From Verrucomicrobiota bacterium (lineage in GTDB: Bacteria; Verrucomicrobiota; Verrucomicrobiia; Limisphaerales; J093): a DNA stretch of 41,150 nucleotides. The DNA is taken from the NCBI GenBank assembly GCA_012517065.1, contig JAAYVR010000146.1, forward strand, positions 1 to 41,150, in the 5' to 3' direction. The translations under genes were made by a program, and so were the position numbers. Of this stretch, positions 8,357 to 16,561 are shown piece after piece; positions within the stretch are counted from its first letter, which is position 1, and each line of letters opens with the position of its first letter. Below the pieces are notes generated by a model. That model did no database searches, was not told the origin of the DNA, and saw nothing but the letters and a program-made list of their open reading frames with translations.

Positions 8357-10249
8357 TCATCTGTTCAAGACGCTGCACAACTGCTTCGCCTCCAAGAGTG
8401 CACCTGTGGCAAAGATCAGCGGATAAAGTCGCTCGTAATACCACAGATTCGCAAAGTAAAAACCTATCGGCGACGCCGGCAATTCACACCAGTTTTTGCA
8501 CTGTTCCAGCAACCATTCAACGCCTCGGCCGACGGTTGCATCCGGATCGCGCATGAAAGCCCGTGTTGCTGGTGTGTTCCGCACCCCAGCAAGGGCCGTC
8601 ACAGCAAGCGCTGTTTCCTCGATTGAAGGCGGTCCGCCGTCGCCACCGCCGTTCCAACTGCCATCGGGGAGTTGCAGTCTGACCAAAGCCCGCGTGCCTT
8701 CCCCCAGACGCACGCCAGCCTGCGGATAGTCCGCAGCCAGGGCGTAACGCAATGCCTCGACGACCCGGGAAGTGCCATAAACCGGGTTTTCGCTTTGTGG
8801 ATGCCATTGATTGCCAAACCAGAGCGGAATCCACGTTCCGTCTTCGCGCATCGTCCGCCCGAGATACCGGAGCGCTTTGCCGATCGATTCTTCCAGTCTA
8901 TGTCGCAACCGGCCCGTGGTCTCGTCCCTCCACAAAACCCACGCGCGCACCGTATGCGCTGTGAGGTCTGGGCCACTGCGATCGAAAGGTAGATTCGTCC
9001 AGCCGCGACAGAACGTCGGGATTCCACCATCATCGTTTTGGAGGTCAATGAGCCATCGGATGCCACTTTCTGCGGCGGCAAGCACGTCAGAGGTTCTTTC
9101 ACCGAGATTGTGCAACGCAATCAAAGCGCCCGCAGTGTCGTCGGCGTCGGGAACGCCACCGGGGAGATTTGTCCATGCCCAGCCGCCCGGTGCAGCGCGT
9201 GTGTAAGGATGTTCAGTCTTGAACTGTTGATCGAGCAGCCACGTGACAATACTTCGACGGGATTCCTGATCCAGCCAAACCGCCACGCCATCTGCGCCCC
9301 GTGAACCAGCAAGCGCATTGACTGACAAAGTCGTCAACCATGTGGCAAGGTTCGAGTCAACCGCCCATGATCCGTCCGCGCGCTGGCTTTTCCTGAGGAA
9401 ATCAGCCCCCAGCCTTACCACAGGATGATCCACATATCCACACCCCGCCAGGCTCATTGTGACAAACGCTGTCAAGGGAACGGCTTCGAGAAATCCCCCC
9501 GACGATGGCTGTATTGTTTTCAGAAGCGCGAGTGTCCGTTCACGAGTCAAATCGCGCACATAACTTAACACCGGATTCCGGCTCGGAAGTTCGTGATGTC
9601 GCACGTGCCCCATGGCGATCAGCGCTGGCAACGCATAGCTCACAACAGGCAACCGAACCGCCGCAAACCACTTCGCCGGTAAAGCTGCCAGCTCGAATGG
9701 CAGTTGCGGAACAAACCGCCATGCTCCCCTGCCCTTTCCCAGCCGACCTGACAACGCGCAAGCAGTCAATATTGGCACAGCAAAGGTGCGATCTCTTCCG
9801 TACCGGCGAACGATTGCTGCGGCAAGGCGCGCCGGTTCCAACCCGCCCGCACTTCGGATAATCCATTTCTCCGCTGCAGCGACCACGGCGCCGTATCGGC
9901 CGTCCGCGCCCTGGACGGCCCCATACGCCGCCCAACACAGCGCAGTTGTGCTAATGTTGCTGAAACTGAGTGGTGTGTCACCCCAACCGCCGTCCTCGTT
10001 CACGTTTCGAGCCAGCCAGTCCAACCCCGATTCAATCGCATTCGCTGCGTCGCCCGATAGTGTCGCTCCACCTCGCTGCAAAATCGCCAGTGCACACACA
10101 GCAGTTGCGGTCGCCAGCGCGCTCGGCGCAAGTTCGCCGACCCAGTACCCTTTGTCGTTGCGCGCCGCAAGCAGCGCCACGACCGCCCGTTCGACCGCCG
10201 GCTTCAGCCTCTCGATGAGCACTTCAACTTTCGATCCTTCCATCGACAT
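8357..10249 (-). CDS. squalene-hopene cyclase family terpene cyclase
   Basis: 630 residues, near the length of short squalene-hopene cyclases, which fold squalene into pentacyclic hopanoids at the membrane. It has the class II cyclase motif D-A-D-D-T-A at residues 368-373 (usual form DxDDTA, whose middle Asp protonates the substrate). Several QW-type repeats are visible: N-E-D-G-G-W-G (84-90), Q-R-A-D-G-S-W (289-295), N-D-D-G-G-I, R-E-D-G-T-W (468-473) and L-P-D-G-S-W (527-532). The segment F-G-N-Q-W...E-N-P-V-Y-G-T-S-R also fits. No other hopanoid gene (hpn, squalene synthase) is in the window, so hopene as product is inferred; another polyprenyl substrate is possible. ATG 10249 or 10243 can start it. 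It runs divergently from the EEP gene. Confidence 0.82.
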   Translation of the reverse strand: MSMEGSKVEVLIERLKPAVERAVVALLAARNDKGYWVGELAPSALATATAVCALAILQRGGATLSGDAANAIESGLDWLARNVNEDGGWGDTPLSFSNISTTALCWAAYGAVQGADGRYGAVVAAAEKWIIRSAGGLEPARLAAAIVRRYGRDRTFAVPILTACALSGRLGKGRGAWRFVPQLPFELAALPAKWFAAVRLPVVSYALPALIAMGHVRHHELPSRNPVLSYVRDLTRERTLALLKTIQPSSGGFLEAVPLTAFVTMSLAGCGYVDHPVVRLGADFLRKSQRADGSWAVDSNLATWLTTLSVNALAGSRGADGVAVWLDQESRRSIVTWLLDQQFKTEHPYTRAAPGGWAWTNLPGGVPDADDTAGALIALHNLGERTSDVLAAAESGIRWLIDLQNDDGGIPTFCRGWTNLPFDRSGPDLTAHTVRAWVLWRDETTGRLRHRLEESIGKALRYLGRTMREDGTWIPLWFGNQWHPQSENPVYGTSRVVEALRYALAADYPQAGVRLGEGTRALVRLQLPDGSWNGGGDGGPPSIEETALAVTALAGVRNTPATRAFMRDPDATVGRGVEWLLEQCKNWCELPASPIGFYFANLWYYERLYPLIFATGALLEAKQLCSVLNR

Positions 10250-10550
10250 GCCATTGTCAGACTGACTGCACCTTTCTGCCAGTCATTTTTCCGCCGACTC
10301 ACATCGTCGGTCATGCTGTGATGCTCGGTCTAATGAAACTGTTCCGCCTAAAGGCGGTACTCGAATGGCCGCGGGTGCGGCATCGCCCAAAGTACGGGAC
10401 AACCGGTCGCTGCCGGAGTCCCGCGTGTTTACGCGAGAGTACAGGAACAAGGTGTCAGACAATATATTTCATCGGCCATCCTCCGGGATACACCCATGCT
10501 TTCAGTTGGGTGAGATTTCCGGGCCGTGAATCTCTCCCTCTTCGGTGTTC
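10250..10550. other. divergent intergenic region with hairpin repeats
   Basis: No gene is seen between the cyclase and the EEP-family gene. It holds CCGCCTAAAGGCGG near 10347-10360 (stem CCGCC, loop TAAA), a GC-rich tract, a small GCGT-GTTT-ACGC hairpin, and the 58-nt dispersed repeat at 10462-10519. Promoters for both genes should lie here but none is convincing by eye. Confidence 0.5.
10462..10519 (-). repeat. 58-nt hairpin repeat, copy 1
   Basis: Read on the minus strand it begins GAAATCTCACC and continues with TGAA and TGGGTGT at the same offsets as the other copies. The closing arm is decayed (GATGAAATA where other copies have GGTGAGATT). It lies about 30 bases upstream of the EEP gene start. 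Confidence 0.65.
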
Positions 10551-11552
10551 ATGAATCTTTTGCTTTTCAATCGGCAACCTCTGTGGAAATGCTTCTTTGT
10601 GTTTCGCCATGGCAAGGCAATAAGTTTTGCGGGTCTGCTGGAGGCATTCGGCGTGGTTCTGTGCCTTACCACCGTTCTATCGTTTATGGGCAAACTCGGG
10701 TGGTTGATCGAGCTGACCACACATTTCCGACCACAGTATGCCGTACTGCTCACGGCGTTGACCGCTATCTGGTTCTCCAAGCGGAGGTGGGGATTGATGA
10801 TCGCCTGCGGCGTTGCGACCGGCATCAACCTTGCCCCGATTTGCTCGCTCTGCTGGCCGACGCAAGATTTGAGTAACCCATCCGGCCAGCCGCTCCGAGT
10901 TGCCAGCGTCAATGTCACCAGTTCCAACAGACGCTTCGACCTTGTCCTGAACTGGATTAGAGAGGTGAAACCAGATGTGATTCTGCTGATGGAAATTCGA
11001 GACGCCCGAATACACGAAATCGACCGGCTGCGCGAGACTCACCCACATACGATTCTTGAACTGCGCGACGACGATTTCGGCATTGCACTTCTCAGTCGGT
11101 TCCCCATGACCTCAGACACCACCGTGGAGTTGGGCGACTCGGGTGTGCCGTCAATCGAGGCGGATCTCCAGATCGGAAGGACAGTGATCCACTTTATCGG
11201 ACTGCACGCTCTTCCGCCAAGCACCGCTGAGAATGCAAGACTCAGGGACGCCCAGTTTCACGCTGTCGCGACCAGAGTCCGCGCCCTGTCGGTGCCGGTG
11301 GTTGTCTGCGGCGACTTTAACTGCACGCAATGGAGCCCGTCCTTTGCGGAGCTGTTGCGCGGAACACGGTTGAAGGACACCGCCCGCGGACGTGCATTGG
11401 CCGGTTCGTGGCCTGCGCCGCTGCCGTTCTTTCGCATTCCGATCGACCACTGTCTTGTGTCGGAAACCGTGCGAGTCGTGGACCGCCGTCTGGGTCCAAA
11501 GGTTGGCGGTGATCACTTGCCTTTGCTCATAGATCTTGCGATTGCACAATGA
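10551..11552 (+). CDS. membrane-anchored endonuclease/exonuclease/phosphatase family protein
   Basis: 333 residues from ATG 10551 (GTG 10545 is two codons earlier; neither has a clear ribosome site). The first 100 residues hold three hydrophobic segments (around ISFAGLLEAFGVVLCLTTVLSF, YAVLLTALTAIWF, LMIACGVATGINLAPICSL), so the protein is membrane-anchored. The EEP domain follows from about residue 115: L-R-V-A-S-V-N-V, then V-K-P-D-V-I-L-L-M-E-I with the metal-binding Glu, then V-V-V-C-G-D-F-N near 240, and a final G-G-D-H-L-P-L-L in place of the usual SDH. Members of this superfamily cleave phosphodiester or phosphomonoester bonds in nucleic acids, lipids or inositol phosphates. The architecture resembles the YafD-type membrane EEP proteins; the substrate is unknown. 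Confidence 0.85.
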   Translation: MNLLLFNRQPLWKCFFVFRHGKAISFAGLLEAFGVVLCLTTVLSFMGKLGWLIELTTHFRPQYAVLLTALTAIWFSKRRWGLMIACGVATGINLAPICSLCWPTQDLSNPSGQPLRVASVNVTSSNRRFDLVLNWIREVKPDVILLMEIRDARIHEIDRLRETHPHTILELRDDDFGIALLSRFPMTSDTTVELGDSGVPSIEADLQIGRTVIHFIGLHALPPSTAENARLRDAQFHAVATRVRALSVPVVVCGDFNCTQWSPSFAELLRGTRLKDTARGRALAGSWPAPLPFFRIPIDHCLVSETVRVVDRRLGPKVGGDHLPLLIDLAIAQ

Positions 11553-11678
11553 AGACGCGCGGCCAGTGGCAACGCCCCAGGTAGGTTTCAACCGCGAAAT
11601 AACGCGAAAGACGCGGAAGGGAATGTAATAGGGCGGGCTTTCAGCCCTCGGATGGTGGAAGGGAATGTGGGGGCCATT

Positions 11679-11697
11679 CGTGGGGCTGCGCCCCACG
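11679..11697. repeat. perfect hairpin CGTGGGGC-TGC-GCCCCACG
   Basis: Eight-base stem with a three-base loop, followed by further GC-rich inverted pieces (GCCGCGCCGTTGGCGC). It looks like part of a dispersed REP-like sequence rather than a terminator, since it lies about 130 bp after the EEP gene and has no T-run. Confidence 0.5.
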
Positions 11698-11910
11698 CTG
11701 GTATGAGGCCGCGCCGTTGGCGCTTTGGTGCCTGCTCCTGCCACCGGCGTGGGCTAAATCCGAAGTCGGCGTCGAATGTTCAATCCCACACGTGGGCTTC
11801 ATTGTATTTCACAGCATATTTGTTCAGGAAAACACGAGCCGTGGCGGTGATTATAGTGCCGAAGGCCAGGTTCATCCCAAGCAGGTGGACTTGAGGTTCT
11901 CGTTAATGCT

Positions 11911-12290
11911 CGGCTGGCGGATTTGCTTGATCGAAACGGGTGCATTATCGGTCATGGGATTGATGCGGCCGGGGACGGCCGCGCTCCCGGCGCCGTTGCT
12001 TTCTCGAAGGCGTCGGCAGGAGCGCGGCCATTCTTGCCCGCACCCAGCCGGTTAAGGTTCGGGCGGCGCGTTTGGGTGATTGAAGCAGGTGTGCGATCGG
12101 TCATCGGGTTGAATGCGGCCGGGGACGGCCGCGCTCCCGGCGCGGTTGCTTTTTCCAGCGCGTGTAGGAGCGCGGCCATTCTTGCCCGCCCCCAGCCGGT
12201 CAAAGATCGGGCGACGGATTTGCGTGATTGAAACAGGTGTAGGATCGGTCGTCGGGTTGAATGCGGCCGGGGACGGCCGCGCTCCCGGCG
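11911..12290. repeat. 150-bp tandem repeat, about 2.5 units, each with a GC-rich hairpin
   Basis: Units begin with GAT(T/C)GAA at 11929, 12078 and 12226 (spacings 149 and 148). The third is cut off near 12290, and a partial unit end precedes the first. Each unit contains GCGGCCG-GGGA-CGGCCGC (11965-11982, 12115-12132, 12263-12280), followed by GCTCCCGGCG, and the two full units share AGGAGCGCGGCCATTCTTGC. The copies differ by scattered substitutions and a few indels, so the array is not freshly duplicated. Confidence 0.9.
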
Positions 12291-12358
12291 AGCCTGTATC
12301 GGGACAGAGTTTTGTTCCTTTGCCATTCAGCAGGATTGTTGCATCTTTGGGGCGGAAT

Positions 12359-13429
12359 ATGAGCATTACAAAAGAGTCGGTGTTGACCGCGCTCCAGTCG
12401 GTCAAGTACCCGGGTTATTCGCGTGACATTGTTTCGTTCGGGGTTGTTCGCGACGTTGCTGTTAAAGGCGACGAGGTGCGCGTGCTTTTGGAGGTTTCGT
12501 CTCAGAACCAGGGGGTTTCAGACCAAATCAAGTCGGCTTGTGAGCAGGCATTGGGAACTCTGACGGGTGTGAGCAAGGTCAGCGTTGACGTGGTACAACT
12601 TGGGTCAGGAACATCACCGCGCGGCCTTGACCCGTGGGCTGGACAACGTCGCGTCCCCGGCATCAAGCATGTCTATGCCGTGGCAAGCGGCAAGGGCGGT
12701 GTGGGCAAGAGCACCGTGTCGGTCAACCTCGCATGCGCAATCAAGCGTTTGAACAAGTCGGTTGGGCTGCTTGACTGTGACATATATGGCCCGACCATTC
12801 CGTTGATGATGGGGGTGCAACAGGTGCCGGACGTGAACCCGCAAAGCAAGATCGTGCCTCTGGAGAACTTTGGCGTGAAACTCATGAGCATAGGGTTCTT
12901 TCTGGAAGACGGTCAGCCGGTTATCTGGCGCGGCCCAATGATCAACAAGACAATCCAACAGTTTTTGTTTGAGGTTGACTGGGGTGAACTCGACTACCTT
13001 TTTGTTGATCTGCCTCCCGGCACCGGTGATGCTCAGTTGTCTCTTTGCCAGGCTGTGCCGCTTGATGGTGGCATCATCGTCACAACGCCGCAGGAAGCGT
13101 CGTTGGGTGTGGTGCGGAAGGGCATCGCAATGTTTAACAAGCTCAACGTGCCGGTTGTTGGTTTGATTGAGAACATGAGCTTTTTCACCACACCTGCGGG
13201 CGAGAACATTTACATATTTGGTCAAGGCGGCGGCAAAGCTGAAGCGCAACGCCAAAACATTCCGTTCCTGGGTGAAATACCGATATTCACCAACATCAGG
13301 GAAGGCGGTGATCGCGGCCTGCCGGTTGCCGCGTCGGAGCCCGATTCACCGGCTGGACGGGTGTTCGCCGAAATTGCCGAGCGTTTGGCAGGGCTCCGCC
13401 CCGGACCGACCGGGCATTCGGTCTCATAA
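12359..13429 (+). CDS. mrp: Mrp/NBP35-type P-loop ATPase, Fe-S cluster carrier, without the CxxC motif
   Basis: 356 residues. Residues 1-85 form a MIP18/DUF59-like domain (T-K-E-S-V-L-T-A-L...Y-P-G-Y-S-R-D-I-V). The ATPase follows with the deviant Walker A A-S-G-K-G-G-V-G-K-S-T, then D-C-D-I-Y-G-P, the W-R-G-P segment and D-L-P-P-G-T-G-D. These features place it with ApbC/Mrp proteins that bind and pass on iron-sulfur clusters in the cytoplasm. The place where many Mrp proteins have CPxCG reads F-F-T-T-P-A-G-E here, so both cysteines are absent; other bacterial lineages also have such variants. ATG 12359 is chosen because the frame upstream runs through the tandem repeat and matches nothing. 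A 58-nt hairpin repeat follows 12 bases after the stop. Confidence 0.92.
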   Translation: MSITKESVLTALQSVKYPGYSRDIVSFGVVRDVAVKGDEVRVLLEVSSQNQGVSDQIKSACEQALGTLTGVSKVSVDVVQLGSGTSPRGLDPWAGQRRVPGIKHVYAVASGKGGVGKSTVSVNLACAIKRLNKSVGLLDCDIYGPTIPLMMGVQQVPDVNPQSKIVPLENFGVKLMSIGFFLEDGQPVIWRGPMINKTIQQFLFEVDWGELDYLFVDLPPGTGDAQLSLCQAVPLDGGIIVTTPQEASLGVVRKGIAMFNKLNVPVVGLIENMSFFTTPAGENIYIFGQGGGKAEAQRQNIPFLGEIPIFTNIREGGDRGLPVAASEPDSPAGRVFAEIAERLAGLRPGPTGHSVS

Positions 13430-13441
13430 TGTCCTCACCCC

Positions 13442-13499
13442 GAAATCTCACCGGAATGAAGCTTTGGGTGTTTTGGTTTGGCCGGGCGGTGAGATTCTC
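13442..13499 (+). repeat. 58-nt hairpin repeat, copy 2 (possible bidirectional terminator)
   Basis: AATCTCACCG (13444-13453) pairs perfectly with CGGTGAGATT (13487-13496) around a 33-base loop. It lies between the convergent ends of mrp (13429) and the DUF3616 gene (13547). It is nearly identical to the copy at 20858-20915. Confidence 0.85.
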
Positions 13500-13546
13500 A
13501 GGGCAAGGACGTTCGCGGATCGCGGCCATTGGCCCGCATCGCCAAA

Positions 13547-14548
13547 TCACTCGCCATCGAGGTCAACCCATGCTGCGCGGAACTGGCGACGTCCCTCGTC
13601 CCTTAACTCCTTGCATGGGCATCCGTCTATGCGGTGCGTGCCATCATCGCTCAGCAAGAGCGCCTTGCGCGGGCCCGGCGAATCGAACAGGACGAACGCT
13701 TCCGGGTTGAACTGTTGTCCTCTGACACGTGCCAATTGTTTCGCTGTTGAGGAAACGCCGTCCCACAAGAACACCTTGCCCTGGGGTTTGCCGCCGGTTG
13801 GTCCCCCGATGATGAAGTAACCTGCATCCGTCCAAACCATGTCACGTATCCCCAGTCCGCCTAGATCGACCTGAATCGGGTCGCCAAGCCGCGGTTCTGC
13901 CCCGGCGATTACTTCTCTCGGATTAAGCAGCGGCACTATTAGTGCCAGACTGTCCGGCACTGGGTTGCGAAAACCGATCAGCAATCGCCCGTCGGGCATT
14001 GATGCAAGGCCTTCGATGTTGAGTCCGCCGGCGTCCTTGGGCGCTTTTGTGGCTGCTTCGGAGAGATCGAACTTGCGCAGGTGCGGGTGTGTTTTCATAG
14101 CCCCAAGCAGGCTTTTGCAGGGCCGCCCCTCTGGCACGAGGTCGAGTTTCTCTCCGCTTCGAACTATTCGCGTTGCAAAGAAGCGCTGGCGGCTGACCCG
14201 AGGTTTGCCTTCGGCGTTTCTGCCGTGCGAGGTTATCCAATAGACGATATCGTCAACCCTTGCAGCAGCCTCGATGTCCGTTTCGGGGTGTTGGGTGTCG
14301 AGCTCGAGGAAACCGCGCAGGTCAAACATTTGGACCGGCGGACCTGGCGCGTCGTTGCGGTAAATCCGAATCCTGCTGTCCTCGTCGCTGGCGACAAGGA
14401 AATGCTGCTGATCGATGGCGGTTGCGGCCGAAGCATCGCACAAGCCGGTGAAAACCAGATACTCCGGCCGGTTTCGTTGTGCGCAATTGGCAGTGTCAAC
14501 AAACAGAAGCGCGCCCGCGGTCAGAGCGGCAAATCGCAATGCGTTCAT
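13547..14548 (-). CDS. secreted DUF3616 domain protein
   Basis: 333 residues with a signal peptide (M-N-A-L-R-F-A-A-L-T-A-G-A-L-L-F-V-D-T-A-N-C-A). The mature part has the repeated short-strand pattern expected for a propeller: F-L-V-A-S-D-E-D-S-R-I-R-I-Y, then D-I-E-A-A-A-R-V-D-D-I-V-Y-W-I-T-S-H-G-R-N and G-G-L-N-I-E-G-L-A-S-M-P-D-G-R-L-L-I-G-F-R-N-P. The motif I-E-G-L-A-x-x-P-D-G with the early S-D-E-D block is typical of DUF3616 proteins, which have no agreed function. It is the last gene of a minus-strand run (DUF11 protein, small protein, this) and converges on mrp. Confidence 0.8.
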   Translation of the reverse strand: MNALRFAALTAGALLFVDTANCAQRNRPEYLVFTGLCDASAATAIDQQHFLVASDEDSRIRIYRNDAPGPPVQMFDLRGFLELDTQHPETDIEAAARVDDIVYWITSHGRNAEGKPRVSRQRFFATRIVRSGEKLDLVPEGRPCKSLLGAMKTHPHLRKFDLSEAATKAPKDAGGLNIEGLASMPDGRLLIGFRNPVPDSLALIVPLLNPREVIAGAEPRLGDPIQVDLGGLGIRDMVWTDAGYFIIGGPTGGKPQGKVFLWDGVSSTAKQLARVRGQQFNPEAFVLFDSPGPRKALLLSDDGTHRIDGCPCKELRDEGRRQFRAAWVDLDGE

Positions 14549-14647
14549 GGAAATAGCATATGTTGTGCCCGTGCCAGCAAGTCCTGTCGGGTGCGGGCGT
14601 GGGCACAGATCAACGCAGCAGAAACGGGTGAGGAGACGGTCGGTTTC

Positions 14648-14914
14648 CTACCGTGATCCCAGATACCATTCGTCTGACTCGAGATCGTGTTTGAGCATGT
14701 AAATGCATTGATCACAGCCTCTGACTCTGAAGTAATTTGCGCGTGGCCATTCGGGTTTGCTCTCGACCTGGTACCACCTGTCCAAGATCTCTTCGATTTC
14801 GATCACGCGCTGGTCGAGAATGAAGAGCCGGGGCTCTTCCTCACCTTTGAACCCTGCGTAGCACTGAACTTTGACGGGTGTCAGATGCAATGGACCCAGC
14901 CATGCCGTTGCCAA
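14648..14914 (-). CDS. small conserved protein of unknown function, in frame after the DUF11 gene
   Basis: At most 88 residues, rich in acidic, aromatic and tryptophan residues: V-Q-C-Y-A-G-F-K-G-E-E-E-P-R-L-F, I-E-I-E-E-I-L-D-R-W-Y, R-A-N-Y-F-R-V-R and D-E-W-Y-L-G. The pattern resembles small DUF6504-type proteins, but I am not certain. No ATG lies in a sensible place: TTG 14914 is the first usable start, and a later start near L-T-P-V-K-V is possible. The frame is the same as that of the DUF11 gene, whose TAA at 14936-14938 is separated from this ORF only by seven sense codons. It could therefore be read as a C-terminal domain cut off by a stop, or as a separate small gene. Confidence 0.6.
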   Translation of the reverse strand: MATAWLGPLHLTPVKVQCYAGFKGEEEPRLFILDQRVIEIEEILDRWYQVESKPEWPRANYFRVRGCDQCIYMLKHDLESDEWYLGSR

Positions 14915-14935
14915 GAACGGCCGTTCACGAGCGGG

Positions 14936-16423
14936 TTAATACTGCTGTGTTGCTTCAAACTCCTGTATGGGCACAGCAAATTCGTCGCTGCGCAGGTCTG
15001 TCTTGAATCGGACATCGCCGGGAGCAATGGCTTTGACAACCACACGCCACGAAACCGTGTTTCTCGGTTCAAGCAGCGGCAACGTGGACATTGCTATCGA
15101 CCGGCCGGAAGCACTCACCTGTGTTGCGCCCTCACCCGAAACGAACTCCTGTTGTTCAGGTACCTCGCAAGAAAGCTTGATGTTCGCAAGCGGCGCCGAC
15201 CCCTGATTGACCACTCTGATTTCATACGTCACATTGTCACCGACCTGAACAGGGTCTTCAAGATCGACGACTTCGAGCAGAATGCCCGCGACTCCGACCA
15301 GCTTCGTTTCGCATGCGGTTTCGGTCGCCAGCGCGCACAAACCCTGCGCTTTCGACGCAAACCTGAGTTGACCGGGTTCAGTGGCCATTAAACTGGCGCA
15401 AACCTCGCGGATTGTTCCAGGCGCAAGGTCTTGGACTTCCCATGACACATTGTTCTCCGACACCGCGCCACCTGCAGTGGTATTGACGACGGTTACCCCG
15501 CGAGGAATCGACAGCAGGAGCGTTGCTTTCCGCTCGGCTACTGTGCCGGTGTTTTTCAACGACAGACAGACGTTGAACGGCCGTCTGACCTGAGCCTGTG
15601 GCGGTGCCGTGCATACCATTTCAAGCGCAGGAGCTTGAACTCTGGTCGCTGCCAATGCCTCTGCGTTGGCGCCTTCCGCTGTCGAAACCCGCGCACGGTT
15701 CTCGTAATGTCCGGGTGATGAGGCGGTCAATTGCACTTTGAATTGCATGCCTTCGCCAGGTTTGAGATCGCCAGCCGCCAAATCCAGAGTCTTCTTGCCA
15801 GTTGTGGTTTGCCAACCATCGGGCAGATTGTCAGTGACACGGACATTCGTCAGGGCCTGGCTCGAGGTGTTTCGCACAGTGACGCTCATTTCGAAAGGCT
15901 CACACATGTTGACCTCGGGCGGCAACGTCTTGGTCAGGGCGATTGTGAGCCGCTCGGGGCCGAGGTCTTCGAGGTAGAAATTGCTGCAAGCCTTGGGCGT
16001 GATGCACTGATAACGCCGTCCCTTCGACCTGAAATCAAAGGCGTAAGCATCCGCGGGTTTGTCCCCCGCCCAAAGAACATCCACAAGCGCCACCGGCTGC
16101 CCGTTCTTGCGCGCAGACATGAACGGCATCCGCGTGCCAACGGGGATTTTGTGTTCCCTGATTTCTGCTGTGGCGGCAGCTTTATACAGATCATCAACGT
16201 TACCCTGCCAATTCACCTGCTTGAGGATCGACTCGATGTCCGGCCTGAGTTTTTCGTTCGAGAACAGATTGCGCAGGTCCTGAGACGTTTTTAGCGGGGG
16301 AGCAAAACGCGTCGAAGGATTCCCAAGACGCACAGCGCGGTGTTGTTGGGCGTGGCATGGTTCGACAGTGAAACCACAAACGATCCACGCCAGAACAAGA
16401 GCAAGGGCCAAGGGTATTTTCAT
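14936..16423 (-). CDS. secreted DUF11/CARDB-like repeat protein
   Basis: 495 residues from ATG 16423, chosen because it has GGAAG six bases upstream and begins a clean signal peptide (M-K-I-P-L-A-L-A-L-V-L-A-W-I-V-C-G-F ... C-H-A-Q). The frame is open 28 codons further up, without signal-like sequence. The N-terminal third has no recognised domain. From about residue 160 there are three beta-sandwich repeats of the DUF11 kind: R-N-T-S-S-Q-A-L-T-N-V-R-V-T-D-N-L-P-D-G-W, then K-N-T-G-T-V-A-E-R-K-A-T-L-L-L-S-I-P-R-G-V, then V-N-Q-G-S-A-P-L-A-N-I-K-L-S-C-E-V-P. Such domains usually serve as structural spacers in surface proteins. About eight cysteines are present, probably paired outside the cell. 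Confidence 0.85.
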   Translation of the reverse strand: MKIPLALALVLAWIVCGFTVEPCHAQQHRAVRLGNPSTRFAPPLKTSQDLRNLFSNEKLRPDIESILKQVNWQGNVDDLYKAAATAEIREHKIPVGTRMPFMSARKNGQPVALVDVLWAGDKPADAYAFDFRSKGRRYQCITPKACSNFYLEDLGPERLTIALTKTLPPEVNMCEPFEMSVTVRNTSSQALTNVRVTDNLPDGWQTTTGKKTLDLAAGDLKPGEGMQFKVQLTASSPGHYENRARVSTAEGANAEALAATRVQAPALEMVCTAPPQAQVRRPFNVCLSLKNTGTVAERKATLLLSIPRGVTVVNTTAGGAVSENNVSWEVQDLAPGTIREVCASLMATEPGQLRFASKAQGLCALATETACETKLVGVAGILLEVVDLEDPVQVGDNVTYEIRVVNQGSAPLANIKLSCEVPEQQEFVSGEGATQVSASGRSIAMSTLPLLEPRNTVSWRVVVKAIAPGDVRFKTDLRSDEFAVPIQEFEATQQY

Positions 16424-16561
16424 GCGTACTTCCGATAATTGGCGTCGTGGCTGATCCAAAAGCCGCGTCCGCCGATGTTGTCCATGTGCCGAGCAACTCC
16501 CTCTCAACCTTGAAGCCCGGCATTGCTCACGTCACCAATGTTACCCGAATTCGCGCCACAG

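Larger units (their letters stand above)
11553..12358. other. 806-bp gene-free tract with repeats
   Basis: No credible gene is seen on either strand. From the left it holds a degenerate 'cgcgaaataacgcgaaagacgcg' stretch near 11594-11616, a GGGC-TTTCA-GCCC hairpin near 11634-11646, the CGTGGGGC-TGC-GCCCCACG hairpin (11679-11697), an AT-richer stretch of about 150 bp, and the 150-bp tandem repeat (11911-12290). The mrp promoter should lie in 12291-12358. Confidence 0.6.

Noticed and set aside
11151-11744. minus-strand ORF of 197 codons
   Set aside because: It overlaps the EEP domain on the other strand and continues into intergenic hairpin repeats; no protein features.
12113-12358. 82-codon N-terminal extension of Mrp
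   Set aside because: It is translated from the 150-bp tandem repeat. The family start is the ATG at 12359.
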